Below, in pieces: positions 1-8,093 of a stretch of 46,580 nucleotides of DNA. Within the stretch, counting starts at the first letter, position 1, and every line of letters begins with the position of its first letter. This DNA comes from Candidatus Aminicenantota bacterium (lineage in GTDB: Bacteria; Acidobacteriota; Aminicenantia; Aminicenantales; Aminicenantaceae): assembly GCA_016783445.1 (NCBI GenBank), contig JADHWO010000014.1, positions 1-46,580 of the forward strand. The letters are read 5' to 3'. A program made the translations under genes and the position numbers. The notes beneath the pieces were generated by a model that saw nothing but the letters and a program-made list of their open reading frames with translations, ran no database searches and was not told the origin of the DNA.

Positions 1-951
1 AATGTGGACTATGTCATTATTTTAGAAGAGATTTCCAAGGTTGATCCTTCTGTTGGCCTGGTTGTTGCGGCACATAATTCGCTCTGTTCGAATCATATCA
101 ATCTTTTCGGGAACGAAGAACAAAAAAAGAAATACCTGACAAGACTGGCTTCTGGCCAGACGTTAGGAGCCTGGGGTCTTACTGAACCAGAGGCTGGTTC
201 AGATGCAGCTGCTTTAAAAACCAAGGCCGTAAAAGATGGAGATTACTGGGTGATTAATGGTTCAAAGCTTTTTATCACTAACGCTTCTTTAGCCGAGATC
301 CATGTCATTATGGCTGTCACGGCCCCTGAAAAAGGCAGGAAAGGTATTTCTTCCTTCATCTTGGAGAAGGGAATGGAAGGCTTTAAAGTAGGGAAAAAAG
401 AAGATAAGATGTGCATTAGAGCAGCTGATACAGCTGAGCTTATTTTTGAAGATGTAAAGGTTCCTGCAGAAAATTTGATAGGAGAAGAAGAAAAGGGTTA
501 CAGGCAAGCCATGACTATTTTAGATGGAGGGCGAGTTAGTATAGCCGGATTTTCTTTGGGTATTGCTGCTGGTGCATTAGAATCAAGCTTGAAGTATGCA
601 AAAGAGAGAATTCAGTTTGATCAGCCTATAGCCAATTTTCAGGCCATTCAATGGATGCTTGCTGATGGCTTTACCGAACTGGAAGCTGCTCGTCTTTTAA
701 CATATAGAGCCGCTTTTATTGAGGACCAGGGAAAAAAGGTTCCAAAAGAATCTGCCATGGCCAAGCTCTTCTCTAGCGAATTAGCTGTAAAAGCTTCTTC
801 AATGGCAGTTCAAATTTTTGGGGGCTATGGACTTACTAAGGAATACCCTGTGGAGAAGTTCTACCGGGATTCAAAATTAGCAACTATCGGGGAAGGGACT
901 TCTGAAATCCAGCGCTGGATTATTGCCCAGAAAGTTCTATCAGAATATTAA
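1..951 (+). CDS. Acyl-CoA dehydrogenase, 5' end cut by window edge
   Basis: FAD-dependent alpha,beta-dehydrogenation of an acyl-CoA, passing electrons to electron-transfer flavoprotein. The frame is open through base 1, so the N-terminus (about 65 residues of a usual 380) lies outside; the GTG at 4 is not a real start. Visible marks are the substrate/FAD loop GAWGLTEPEAGSDAAALKT (about residues 56-75), the central beta domain, and a C-terminal helical domain with FGGYGLTKEYP and GEGTSEIQ. In the latter, the Glu at about visible residue 297 matches the catalytic base of the medium/short-chain enzymes. meaB follows 94 bp downstream, which suggests a link to propionyl/methylmalonyl-CoA or branched-chain acyl-CoA turnover. 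Chain-length specificity cannot be read from the sequence. Confidence 0.93.
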   Translation, partial: NVDYVIILEEISKVDPSVGLVVAAHNSLCSNHINLFGNEEQKKKYLTRLASGQTLGAWGLTEPEAGSDAAALKTKAVKDGDYWVINGSKLFITNASLAEIHVIMAVTAPEKGRKGISSFILEKGMEGFKVGKKEDKMCIRAADTAELIFEDVKVPAENLIGEEEKGYRQAMTILDGGRVSIAGFSLGIAAGALESSLKYAKERIQFDQPIANFQAIQWMLADGFTELEAARLLTYRAAFIEDQGKKVPKESAMAKLFSSELAVKASSMAVQIFGGYGLTKEYPVEKFYRDSKLATIGEGTSEIQRWIIAQKVLSEY

Positions 952-1045
952 TTTAGTTAACTTAAAATATTAAATCCTGCTGAAATGTTAAACTGAGTTA
1001 AGGAGCCAAATACTAAAAAAGGCAGAATTAACAAGAGAGATAAAA

Positions 1046-1987
1046 GTGCTGAATCTTGCGCAAGAAGTGATTAAAGGTAATCAAAGAGCTATTGCCCGGG
1101 CAATTTCTCTGGTTGAAAATGACAGAGACGCGGCTCAAGAAATGATGAAGAAAATTTTCCCCCGTACAGGAGAATCGCTTGTTGTAGGAATTACAGGCTC
1201 GCCGGGTTCTGGTAAGAGCACATTGGTTGACCAGATGGTAAGTTTTCTGCGAAAAAACGGAAAGAAAATTGGCATTGTTGCTGTGGACCCTTCTAGTCCT
1301 TTCACCGGAGGAGCTATTTTAGGAGACAGGATACGGATGATGCAGCACAGTGCAGATCCGGAAATATTCATTCGCAGTATGGCAGCACGGGGCAACTTAG
1401 GAGGTTTAGCAAAGGCAACAGGTGAAGCCATAGCAATACTTGAAGCAGCAGGAAAAAATTTCATTCTTGTAGAAACCGTTGGAGTAGGCCAGGATGAGGT
1501 TGAAGTTGTTAAACTGGCAGATATTGTTCTTGTCGTTTTAATTCCGGGCACCGGGGATGATATTCAGGTTTATAAAGCAGGGATTATGGAGATTGCTGAT
1601 ATTTTTGCACTAAATAAAGCCGATTCTCCGGAAACTGATAAGATGGAAAGACAGCTCAAAGCCATGTTGGATTTAGGATTTACTGGAGAGACCAGACCTC
1701 CTGTTATAAGAACCATTGCCACAGAGGGAGAAGGGATAAGCCTTCTGATTAGCGAGATCCATAAATTTGTGAAGAATAAAGGTCAGGAATTCCGTGATGC
1801 CAGGAAGAAAAAGCTGATATCCTGGATGTTGAGAGACATAATTAACGAAAAAATTTACGACACTGTTGCTCAAAATATTCAGGCTTCAGAATTTGATAGC
1901 CTTGTTGAGAAAATATTCAAGAGAGAAATCGATCCTTATACGGTTGCTGATGAGATAATCGGAAGGTTGAAAAAAATACTTGAATGA
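1046..1987 (+). CDS. meaB: MeaB/ArgK-type G3E GTPase (methylmalonyl-CoA mutase chaperone)
   Basis: GTPase that gates cobalamin loading and protects or reactivates adenosylcobalamin-dependent methylmalonyl-CoA mutase; cytosolic. The 313 residues match the family length. Walker A is GSPGSGKST (51-59), followed by DPSSPFTGGAILGDRIRM, the Mg-binding switch segment AARGNLGGLA, the strand ending ETVGVGQDE, and the base-specificity motif NKAD. The start is GTG at 1046, with AGAGAG about 8 nt upstream. Mutase subunit genes are not in the window; they may lie to the left together with the acyl-CoA dehydrogenase. The related kinase name ArgK is historical and not supported here. Confidence 0.95.
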   Translation: MLNLAQEVIKGNQRAIARAISLVENDRDAAQEMMKKIFPRTGESLVVGITGSPGSGKSTLVDQMVSFLRKNGKKIGIVAVDPSSPFTGGAILGDRIRMMQHSADPEIFIRSMAARGNLGGLAKATGEAIAILEAAGKNFILVETVGVGQDEVEVVKLADIVLVVLIPGTGDDIQVYKAGIMEIADIFALNKADSPETDKMERQLKAMLDLGFTGETRPPVIRTIATEGEGISLLISEIHKFVKNKGQEFRDARKKKLISWMLRDIINEKIYDTVAQNIQASEFDSLVEKIFKREIDPYTVADEIIGRLKKILE

Positions 1988-2002
1988 AAAAAACGTCCTT
2001 TT

Positions 2003-5000
2003 TTAAGGTTGTTTTGCTTGGGGGAGTTTTATCAGGATTTTTGTCCCTTCATTTTTTTTACTGGACGCCTGAATTGTTCCTCCATGGTCTTCTATGACCT
2101 TTTTTGCGATTGGGAGTCCAAGGCCGGTTCCTACATCTTTTGTTGAAAAATAGGATTCAAAAATTTTATCCAGTATATTTTTTTCTATACCCATTCCTGT
2201 ATCTTTAATTTCGAGTATTATTTTGCTTTTTTCCCTGGAAGCCTTGATTATAATCTCACCATGGGCTTGAATGGCTTCAATGGCGTTAGTGAAGATGTTT
2301 CTTAGCGCAATCATTATCCTGCTTTTATCTCCTTCAAAATGAAAATCTTGACCTGCATATGTTTCCTTGAAAAGGATCCTTTCTGAAAGCATTTTTTTAT
2401 AAGGAGCAATTGTTTCCTGGATGAGAGCCTTTAAGTCAATCGGTTCTTTTTTAAGGACCGGTTCCTTTGAAGTCTCAAGAAATTCCTGGGCAATCTTTCT
2501 TAAGTTTTCGACTTCTTTGATGATATAAGAGGCGGACTCCTTTAGAGCTTGGCCAAAGTTCTCCTTTTTATCCCTGTATACTTTTAGCAGGTGTTCGGCG
2601 GAGAGTTGAATGGGTGTGAGAGGATTCTTGATTTCGTGGGCTACTTTACGGGCCATTTCTGCCCAGGCCACTTTTTTGCTCATATCTGCCATTTCTTGCT
2701 GGTGTTTTTTTAGATTTTTTATCATCGAGTTAAATCCATCAATAAGAGTTTTCATCTCGTCCTGAGGCTTATGCGGGATAGATATTTCAAGGTTTCCCAG
2801 GCTTACTTCTTTTGTCCCCACCAGAAGCTTTTTAATTGGAGTCACAATCATATGTCCTATCCCGCGAGCAAAAATTAGGACAACAGCAATAAAAAAAACA
2901 GATATAAAAAATAAAAACTCAATCAGATCTTCTGTAGCTTTAGATATTTCTTGTTGCTCTAAAGGAAAGGGGAGTGAGATGAGGAGAAGAGAATCTCCCA
3001 GGGAATAGGGAGTTGTGAGGGTGTGGAAGGAATAATCTCCAATTTTTTGGGTTTGGGTATAGAAAGGATTATTTTCGTACTGGATTTTATAGTATATCTC
3101 TCCATCTATGAGGTCAGGAAGAAGCCCGTAGTCAAAAAATTCCCTGCGGCTGGAAGAAATAAGTTTTCCATCCTGGTACAAATTCACATCGTTCGAAATT
3201 GTGGAGCTTATCTCAAGAACTACATTTTCAGGGGGAAGGGTCAGAGAGACCATCTCTTCTTGCTGGACTAGGAAAAACTCTTCCATGATACGATGAACGA
3301 TATTGGCATGGATTTCGGCTTTTTCTGTGAATTGCTGTGAAAAGATTTGACTGAAGAAGCTTCTTGTGGAAAAGGTGAAAAGGAGAAGAGGGATCAGCGC
3401 GACTGTAGCGAAAGAAATATAGACTCGGTTCGAGAAAGACCAGAAAAGATTTCTGAATTTTCTTCCTGAAAGGATTGAGAAAAGAAGAAAAAAGAAGAGA
3501 AAAAATGCCAAATAGAAGCAGAGAAGCTTTAAAAATTCTGCAGAGTAATTAAAGAAATTTTTTTTAGGCAGGAATAAAGAATATATTCTGTTATCTTTCT
3601 TGAAATAAAAAGATTGGAATTGTTCTTTTTTGTCTGTAAAAGTTGACCATAGGGAGCCCTGGGAAGAATTTATTGTCTCCAGAAGAGTTGGAGAGATGCC
3701 TGACGATATTTTGTTAGGATTAAAAAGTAATTTTCCCTCTGAATCAAAAATTGCAAAACCAAAATCAAACTGATTGAGCGAAGGTATAGAAGTTACCCTC
3801 AGGAGCTCAAAATAAGGATTGGCTGAGTAGAGAAAGGGAAGCATGTCATAATTAATGGATAGGTAAAGAATCGTTCTGCCTAGATAATTTTCTTCTTCAT
3901 ACCAGTCTTTGTATCCAAGGAGAATATCCTTTTCTTCGCCTGGGATATTCAAATGTGATGTGGACCATTCTTGGCTGAGAGGGAGGTCAAAATCAACTCG
4001 ATAGAGCTCAGGAACATTGAGAGAAAAACGAGAGAGGAACTCTTCTTCAGCGTTCAGTATTTCCAAACTCGAATACCAATTAAATTTTGCAGCAAGTGTT
4101 CTTTCCCATATGGAATGTGCTAAATCTGAGGGCTCGGAAGTTTGAAGAAGGGAGACAATGGATTCTTTCCTTTCATCAATTTCTTGCAAGGATTGGTTTA
4201 ACACAAAAACTCCCCAGGATTCCTGGGACTTGATTGTTTTTTGTAGAGAATTCTGGATGAGAGCCTTGTTCCGGTGGGAAGAGGAGAAGTGGAGAGAGGT
4301 ATATATAAATATCGTGCTTAGAAGAAAAACATATAATAGGACTTCTTTTCTTTTTATTGCCTTTGGAAAGATGGAGAGAAAAAGGATAAAAATTAAGATA
4401 ACTGCCTGAAGGAGAAAGAGAAGGGGAAGATTTCTATCCTTAAAAAGTATTAAATAAACTCCAAACTCCAGGAGGAGTATAAGAAGAGGGGCAATAAGGT
4501 TTGGAGAAAAGAGAGCGGCAGCTCTTAATCCAATAAAGATGGCAAAAAATGAGACAAAAAAGAAAAGAAAAATACTCAGGTGAAGGAGAAAAAAGGAGGG
4601 ATTAAAAGAGAAACGGAGCAGATTGATATTAGAGTTTGGAACGAGACGAAACAAGGTTTCTTGAAAGAGAAAGATAAAAAGCAGTGAAGAGAGAATTAGT
4701 ACAGAAGTGAATGCCAACGAAAGAAAAAGAGAGGTTTTTCTCTTTTTATATTCGAAAAAGCCTCGAGAGTAAACAGCCAAACAGCCTGTTATCATAAAGA
4801 GAAAAAAAGCGGAGAGGAAAATGTCAGCAGGGGACTTTGTGAGATCCCAGATAGAGAGAAAACTTGCTGAAGAGGGAGAAAAAACAGGGAGAGATTGGAT
4901 TTTTCCCAAATTGCTTAAAGGGAAAAAAATGAACCTTAGCCCGATTAAGGTCAGAATAATAAAAAGTCCGGGTAAAGGTTTTCGCTCCCTGTAAAATGCG

Positions 5001-5866
5001 GGGGATTTAAGAAAATAAAAAAGAAGAGAGAGAAGTGCTCCTCCAAGAAGCAAGTAAAAAACAAGTAGAAAGTTTTCTTTGTGATTTAATAGTTTAGCTG
5101 AACGAGATGGAGAGCTGAGTGCAACAGTAGCTACGATTTTGTTCTTTTCATTCCTCAAAGGAAAGTGAAGAGTTTGAATCTCATCTTGAGGTCTTGACTG
5201 GCCGAAATATTCATCTTTGTGTCTGGCGAAAATCTTTTCAAATCCTGAAACATCTTCTTGAAAGTCCGAATAGTTGATCTCACAGTTACTCTGGAGTTCT
5301 GCTTTCAAGAATTGATATTCTTGAAGATAGCCGGCTTTAAATCGAGGAATGAAGGCTAAAAGTCGATAAAAAACAATATATTCATTCTCTTTAACTTCCT
5401 GGACAGAAACAAGATAGACTGAGGCTTTATAACGAATGAGAAAAGAAGATTCTTGCTGAAAAGGATTAGTCTCCTTTTTTTCTAAATATGGGATTTTAGC
5501 TAAGTCAACAATATTGCCCAGCCATAGGACGAGGTTCCATTCACTGTTGTAGTAGCTGATGCCTTCTTTTTCTGTGTCCAGGTCAAGTCTTTTGAACATG
5601 TTGAACATTTCTTTTTTATTTCCATGGAAAGGAGAATCCAGAAATAACTTCTGTTTTTGCTCTATTTCATTAATTAGGTTGGAAAATTCATTTTTAATTG
5701 CCTTCGCCTGGTTTTTCAACTGGCTTATGCTTTTCTTGGAATAATCGGATGATAAAAGAGCGGGGAGGAAAAAAGAAAGAATCAAGAAAATTATAGAGAG
5801 TGCAGCTCCAAAGAGAAATCCGTAAAAGAATCCTTCTTTCTTGACAGGTCTTTTAAGATTATTCAA
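2003..5866 (-). CDS. Giant NtrY-like membrane sensor histidine kinase
   Basis: Two-component sensor kinase of 1287 residues, much longer than typical NtrY (about 700-750). The order seen is: TM helix (about 12-38); extracytoplasmic region (about 40-265); a block of some seven hydrophobic helices (about 270-520); a second extracytoplasmic region (about 530-760); two more TM helices; a third sensor loop (about 840-960); a TM helix; HAMP (about 1000-1055); the H-box HEIKNPLTPIQLS with phospho-acceptor His1077; then N box TNAIEAI, G1 DTGMGI and G2 GTGLGLP. NPLTPIQLS is the NtrY-type H box. The start is TTG in a TTGA overlap with the upstream gene's stop. No response regulator gene is adjacent, so its partner is unknown. 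It converges on meaB with only 15 bp between stops. Confidence 0.92.
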   Translation of the reverse strand: MNNLKRPVKKEGFFYGFLFGAALSIIFLILSFFLPALLSSDYSKKSISQLKNQAKAIKNEFSNLINEIEQKQKLFLDSPFHGNKKEMFNMFKRLDLDTEKEGISYYNSEWNLVLWLGNIVDLAKIPYLEKKETNPFQQESSFLIRYKASVYLVSVQEVKENEYIVFYRLLAFIPRFKAGYLQEYQFLKAELQSNCEINYSDFQEDVSGFEKIFARHKDEYFGQSRPQDEIQTLHFPLRNEKNKIVATVALSSPSRSAKLLNHKENFLLVFYLLLGGALLSLLFYFLKSPAFYRERKPLPGLFIILTLIGLRFIFFPLSNLGKIQSLPVFSPSSASFLSIWDLTKSPADIFLSAFFLFMITGCLAVYSRGFFEYKKRKTSLFLSLAFTSVLILSSLLFIFLFQETLFRLVPNSNINLLRFSFNPSFFLLHLSIFLFFFVSFFAIFIGLRAAALFSPNLIAPLLILLLEFGVYLILFKDRNLPLLFLLQAVILIFILFLSIFPKAIKRKEVLLYVFLLSTIFIYTSLHFSSSHRNKALIQNSLQKTIKSQESWGVFVLNQSLQEIDERKESIVSLLQTSEPSDLAHSIWERTLAAKFNWYSSLEILNAEEEFLSRFSLNVPELYRVDFDLPLSQEWSTSHLNIPGEEKDILLGYKDWYEEENYLGRTILYLSINYDMLPFLYSANPYFELLRVTSIPSLNQFDFGFAIFDSEGKLLFNPNKISSGISPTLLETINSSQGSLWSTFTDKKEQFQSFYFKKDNRIYSLFLPKKNFFNYSAEFLKLLCFYLAFFLFFFLLFSILSGRKFRNLFWSFSNRVYISFATVALIPLLLFTFSTRSFFSQIFSQQFTEKAEIHANIVHRIMEEFFLVQQEEMVSLTLPPENVVLEISSTISNDVNLYQDGKLISSSRREFFDYGLLPDLIDGEIYYKIQYENNPFYTQTQKIGDYSFHTLTTPYSLGDSLLLISLPFPLEQQEISKATEDLIEFLFFISVFFIAVVLIFARGIGHMIVTPIKKLLVGTKEVSLGNLEISIPHKPQDEMKTLIDGFNSMIKNLKKHQQEMADMSKKVAWAEMARKVAHEIKNPLTPIQLSAEHLLKVYRDKKENFGQALKESASYIIKEVENLRKIAQEFLETSKEPVLKKEPIDLKALIQETIAPYKKMLSERILFKETYAGQDFHFEGDKSRIMIALRNIFTNAIEAIQAHGEIIIKASREKSKIILEIKDTGMGIEKNILDKIFESYFSTKDVGTGLGLPIAKKVIEDHGGTIQASSKKNEGTKILIKLPQAKQP

Positions 5867-6333
5867 ATTTTCTCTGCCTTAATTTCTATAATTTTCCACG
5901 TGTTTTTGGTTTCTTTATTTTTTTGACTTAACTGAAAGGGTGAATTCCTGTTTTTTTGGATTGTTTCCTTCGTTAAGTAAAAAAAGATGTGAATGACATG
6001 CTGATTATTGTTTTTGTCATCTTTAAAAGACCACCTTGCTTTAAAGATGAAGCTTTTTTCTTCAGGGAAGAGAGGAAGTTCGGTTTCTGAATAGAATTCA
6101 AATGTGGTGAAGGAAGAAAAGATTTTCCTAAAGAGAAAATATGCTTGCTGGTTAGAAACCTGATCAGAAAAAGAGATAGGTTCAGGGAGAGAAATGTTTA
6201 CAGCACTTTCTGAAGAGAAAAGAGAATAAAGAATTTTTGGATTGTTCTGAAGGAATGCTTTTTCAATATTTTGAGTTGTTGTAGAAAGAAGGGGAAGGAA
6301 GACTGTTAATAGTAAAATATTGAGGTGTGCCAC
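5863..6333 (-). CDS. Exported NTF2-like (DUF4783-like) small protein
   Basis: 156 residues, beginning with a hydrophobic segment (residues 4-17) that looks like a signal peptide or anchor. The body fits an NTF2/SnoaL-like fold: an early helix with IEKAFLQNNPKILYSLFS, a strand around AVNISLPEP, then alternating strands ending in WKIIEIKAEK. It resembles the DUF4783 pattern of small secreted proteins, but that comes from memory of the pattern and was not searched. The start is GTG (6333) with no Shine-Dalgarno, and it lies only 1-2 nt from the predicted +1, so the mRNA may be leaderless. Its stop overlaps the start of the histidine kinase by 4 nt, so it may serve as the kinase's extracytoplasmic accessory or ligand-binding partner (inference). 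Confidence 0.75.
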   Translation of the reverse strand: MAHLNILLLTVFLPLLSTTTQNIEKAFLQNNPKILYSLFSSESAVNISLPEPISFSDQVSNQQAYFLFRKIFSSFTTFEFYSETELPLFPEEKSFIFKARWSFKDDKNNNQHVIHIFFYLTKETIQKNRNSPFQLSQKNKETKNTWKIIEIKAEKI

Positions 6334-6340
6334 TTAAAAA

Positions 6341-6370
6341 ATATTATCATAGCTATCCTGAATTAGGCAA
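6341..6370 (-). promoter_or_regulatory. Predicted sigma70 promoter of the NTF2-like/kinase operon
   Basis: On the minus strand TTGCCT (6365-6370), an 18-bp spacer and TAATAT (6341-6346). The expected +1 is about 6334-6335, directly against the GTG start at 6333. Confidence 0.45.
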
Positions 6371-6492
6371 GGAAACAAAAAGGGAAACAGGCTAATTTTT
6401 CTTGATTGAAGGGGCTTAATTCATATGTAAGGGCTTGATTCATCAAGTCCATAAAATGTTTTTGAGAACGAGGTGCAGCAATCAAACAATTT
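6364..6492. repeat. Extragenic repeat patch (three repeat types)
   Basis: Contains a degenerate GGGACAGG-type end (AAAAAGGGAAACAGGCTAAT), a GGGCTTGATTCATCAAGTCC palindrome near 6430-6450, and a segment near 6456-6486 that matches the repeat at 8136-8167 (TTTTTG-GAACGA-GTGC-GCA). It lies between the RHH gene's stop and the NTF2-like gene's promoter. No gene is seen here. Confidence 0.55.
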
Positions 6493-6494
6493 TG

Positions 6495-6908
6495 CTATTT
6501 TTTTGCTTCTTTTTTGTTTTTTATTTCCTGGGGCTCCATCTCCTTGGCGATTATACCTTTGAGTTCTTCTTTGATTTTGTCTATTTTTTCAAGCTTGCTC
6601 GAAATCTTTTCGAAAAGAGCTTCCTGGCTTTTCACGCCTTCTTGAATAAGAAATGCTGCGCTTTCAGAACGACTTTTAAACAGGCCAACATCAACAAGCA
6701 TTCTCAATCTCTTATTGCTTTCTTCACTGACCCTGATGGTCAGCACAGTGTTTCTTGTGGCAGAAGCCTTATCAAAAACTTTTTTGATTGATTCTGCAGT
6801 CTTTGTGGCTAACTTTTCCATGTGAGAACCAAATTCATCAAAAGTACTCTGATATTTTTTCTCTTTTGCCTTTGGTTTTGCTTTTTGTTTTGTTTTTTTG
6901 TTATCCAT
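6495..6908 (-). CDS. Ribbon-helix-helix-like DNA-binding protein with lysine-rich N-terminus
   Basis: 137 residues from the ATG at 6908, which has a strong GGAGG 8 nt upstream; the in-frame TTG at 6923 lies beyond that Shine-Dalgarno and is rejected. Residues 1-18 are very Lys-rich, 19-50 are amphipathic helix, and about 54-94 read as a ribbon-helix-helix unit: strand TVLTIRVS, helix EESNKRLRMLVDVG, turn LFKSRSES, helix AAFLIQEGV. The C-terminus is a Lys/Glu-rich helix or coiled coil. The role is probably a transcriptional or nucleoid regulator. A 31-bp palindrome overlaps its own predicted -10 region, consistent with autorepression. No toxin-like neighbour is present, so an antitoxin role is not supported. 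Confidence 0.75.
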   Translation of the reverse strand: MDNKKTKQKAKPKAKEKKYQSTFDEFGSHMEKLATKTAESIKKVFDKASATRNTVLTIRVSEESNKRLRMLVDVGLFKSRSESAAFLIQEGVKSQEALFEKISSKLEKIDKIKEELKGIIAKEMEPQEIKNKKEAKK

Positions 6909-6924
6909 AATAAGAACCTCCAAT

Positions 6925-6955
6925 AATATGTAATTTAATTACAAATTACCATATT
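6925..6955. promoter_or_regulatory. 31-bp palindrome over RHH promoter: candidate operator
   Basis: Core GTAATTT (6930-6936), a 6-bp centre and AAATTAC (6943-6949) form a perfect 7-bp inverted repeat. Outer arms AATATG (6925-6930) and CATATT (6950-6955) extend it with a one-base offset. It covers the predicted -10 and +1 of the minus-strand RHH gene and ends 4 bp before its Shine-Dalgarno. Confidence 0.5.
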
Positions 6956-6971
6956 ACAAGTATCCTGTCAA
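6943..6971 (-). promoter_or_regulatory. Predicted promoter of the RHH gene
   Basis: Perfect -35 TTGACA (minus strand, 6966-6971), a 17-bp spacer and TAATTT (6943-6948). The -10 is weak but lies inside the palindrome. Confidence 0.45.
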
Positions 6972-7017
6972 GGTTTAAAGGGTTATATCTCAAAATAAGA
7001 GCTCGTATTAAAAGATA

Positions 7018-7145
7018 TGTTTGGGATCAGACCTTATCACAAGGAAATCTATGCTATTAAAAGAGGGAAATGTCTCTTCCTGATGGCAAGGCCTGATACC
7101 AAAAATGAATCCCAAATATGCCAAATGTTGAGATGCGACCCCTTA
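7018..7145 (-). mobile_element. MITE-like element, family GGGGTCGCGTCTCAACATTT (copy A)
   Basis: On the minus strand this begins with the terminal sequence GGGGTCGCATCTCAACATTT (about 7124-7143). It continues with an internal ATCAGGCCTTGCC, an AGGAAGAGA tract, and a GTGATAAGGTCTGATCC arm near 7024-7040. The same order is seen in the copy at 18258-18410. The far terminal repeat is not preserved. No coding capacity. Confidence 0.6.
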
Positions 7146-7289
7146 TTGCCCTTTATTGCTTTATAGCTAGTTAGAAATGAGGCTAGAATAGGGCAAAAAT
7201 ATAGTTATATTAGAAATTGATTGTGGACTAATACTTAAAAAGATACGTGAAAATCTCAGTCGAACAGTAGAAGGCTTAGTTTTTAAGAA

Positions 7290-7631
7290 TTACTCTTTTG
7301 GTTCTTCTTCCTCTTCTTCTTTTTCTTCTACTACTACTTCTTCTTCTTTTATTTCTTCAGCTACTTCTTCTTTTTCTTCTACTACTTCTTCTTCTTTTTC
7401 TTCTTCTGCTACTACTTCTTCTTCTGTTTCTTCTTCTAGTTTTTTAGTTCTTCTTGCATCTTTAATGCCGCTGATTCCAGCAATAAATGCAATGAGACCG
7501 CCAAAGAAGAGAAAAGGGGGAATGCAGCCAAAAACGAGCTCATAGAATTCTTGCCACCACACGAAAACTACTAAAATAACTCCTCCGGCCATGGCAGCTA
7601 AGCCACCTAAGATGGCTAAAAATTTTCCCAT
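7290..7631 (-). CDS. Small two-helix membrane protein with long Glu-rich tail
   Basis: 113 residues from the ATG at 7631, with GGGAGG 7 nt upstream; a longer in-frame start at 7652 would place the Shine-Dalgarno inside the gene. Two hydrophobic helices (about 4-26 and 38-56) with a short Cys/Pro-containing loop between them are followed by a basic stop-transfer KDARRTKK. A roughly 50-residue tail of Glu with Val and Lys follows, in which EEEVV/EEKEEE units recur. The tail DNA is nearly all GAA/GAG/GTA codons, so it is repeat-rich and prone to length change. No family is recognised. The topology suggests a cytosolic acidic tail on an inner-membrane anchor. Confidence 0.75.
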   Translation of the reverse strand: MGKFLAILGGLAAMAGGVILVVFVWWQEFYELVFGCIPPFLFFGGLIAFIAGISGIKDARRTKKLEEETEEEVVAEEEKEEEVVEEKEEVAEEIKEEEVVVEEKEEEEEEPKE

Positions 7632-7824
7632 TGAAATACCTCCCAAAAACATTAGGATTTAAATCTATATTTTCAGTGGCGGATTATATCAAATCAAAAA
7701 TCAAGAAGCAATAAAAAATGAGAAAAAAATGTATGGGCTATTTTTTCTGAACCAGTAAGGCCTTGGTTCACCTGAAGGGATTTGACCCATCAACCCACAA
7801 TGAAAAAGTGAAAAAGTCGGAAAA

Positions 7825-7857
7825 AGGGGTCGCGTCTCAACATTTGACATTTGGAAA
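7825..7857 (+). repeat. Truncated end of the GGGGTCGCGTCTCAACATTT family (copy B)
   Basis: About 28 consecutive bases are identical to 18257-18284 (AGGGGTCGCGTCTCAACATT and the bases after it). The similarity stops where a different sequence begins, just before the MITE-like element at 7867. Confidence 0.65.
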
Positions 7858-7866
7858 TGTCATTGC

Positions 7867-8093
7867 GGGCATAATACTCAAAAAGTGTTGCTATTTTCTT
7901 ATACTCCATATGAGAGCAGTAGAAATAAAGCATTGTTATTAAAGAACATAATGTTTTCATATAGTATAGATAAAGTACGTTTTTTGCTATCAAAGTTAAT
8001 TCCTCTCAACATTGTTGCTAAAAATCGATTCTATGTTGATCATTTAAATAAAATTACTAATATGACCAGCAACACTTTGTGAGTATTATGCCC
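7867..8093. mobile_element. 227-bp MITE-like element with 26-bp terminal inverted repeats
   Basis: The left end GGGCATAATACTCAAAAAGT (continuing to 7892) and the right end (8068-8093, finishing TGAGTATTATGCCC) are reverse complements at 25 of 26 positions. The pentamer ATTGC flanks it directly on both sides (7862-7866 and 8094-8098), as expected for a target-site duplication. The site it interrupts, ATTGC/GAGG, is the start of another local repeat. The interior is A+T-rich with no credible gene, so any transposase would act in trans. Confidence 0.75.

Noticed and set aside
1988-2002. Terminator between meaB and the kinase
   Set aside because: A-run, CGTCC, T-run only; there is no stem of useful length.
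6435-6791. 118-residue plus-strand frame over the RHH gene
   Set aside because: It mirrors the Lys/Glu-rich coding strand (Phe/Leu-rich product), lacks a Shine-Dalgarno and begins inside an extragenic repeat.
6495-6908. Antitoxin of a toxin-antitoxin pair
   Set aside because: No small toxin-like gene lies on either side, and the protein is longer than usual antitoxins, with a Lys-rich leader.
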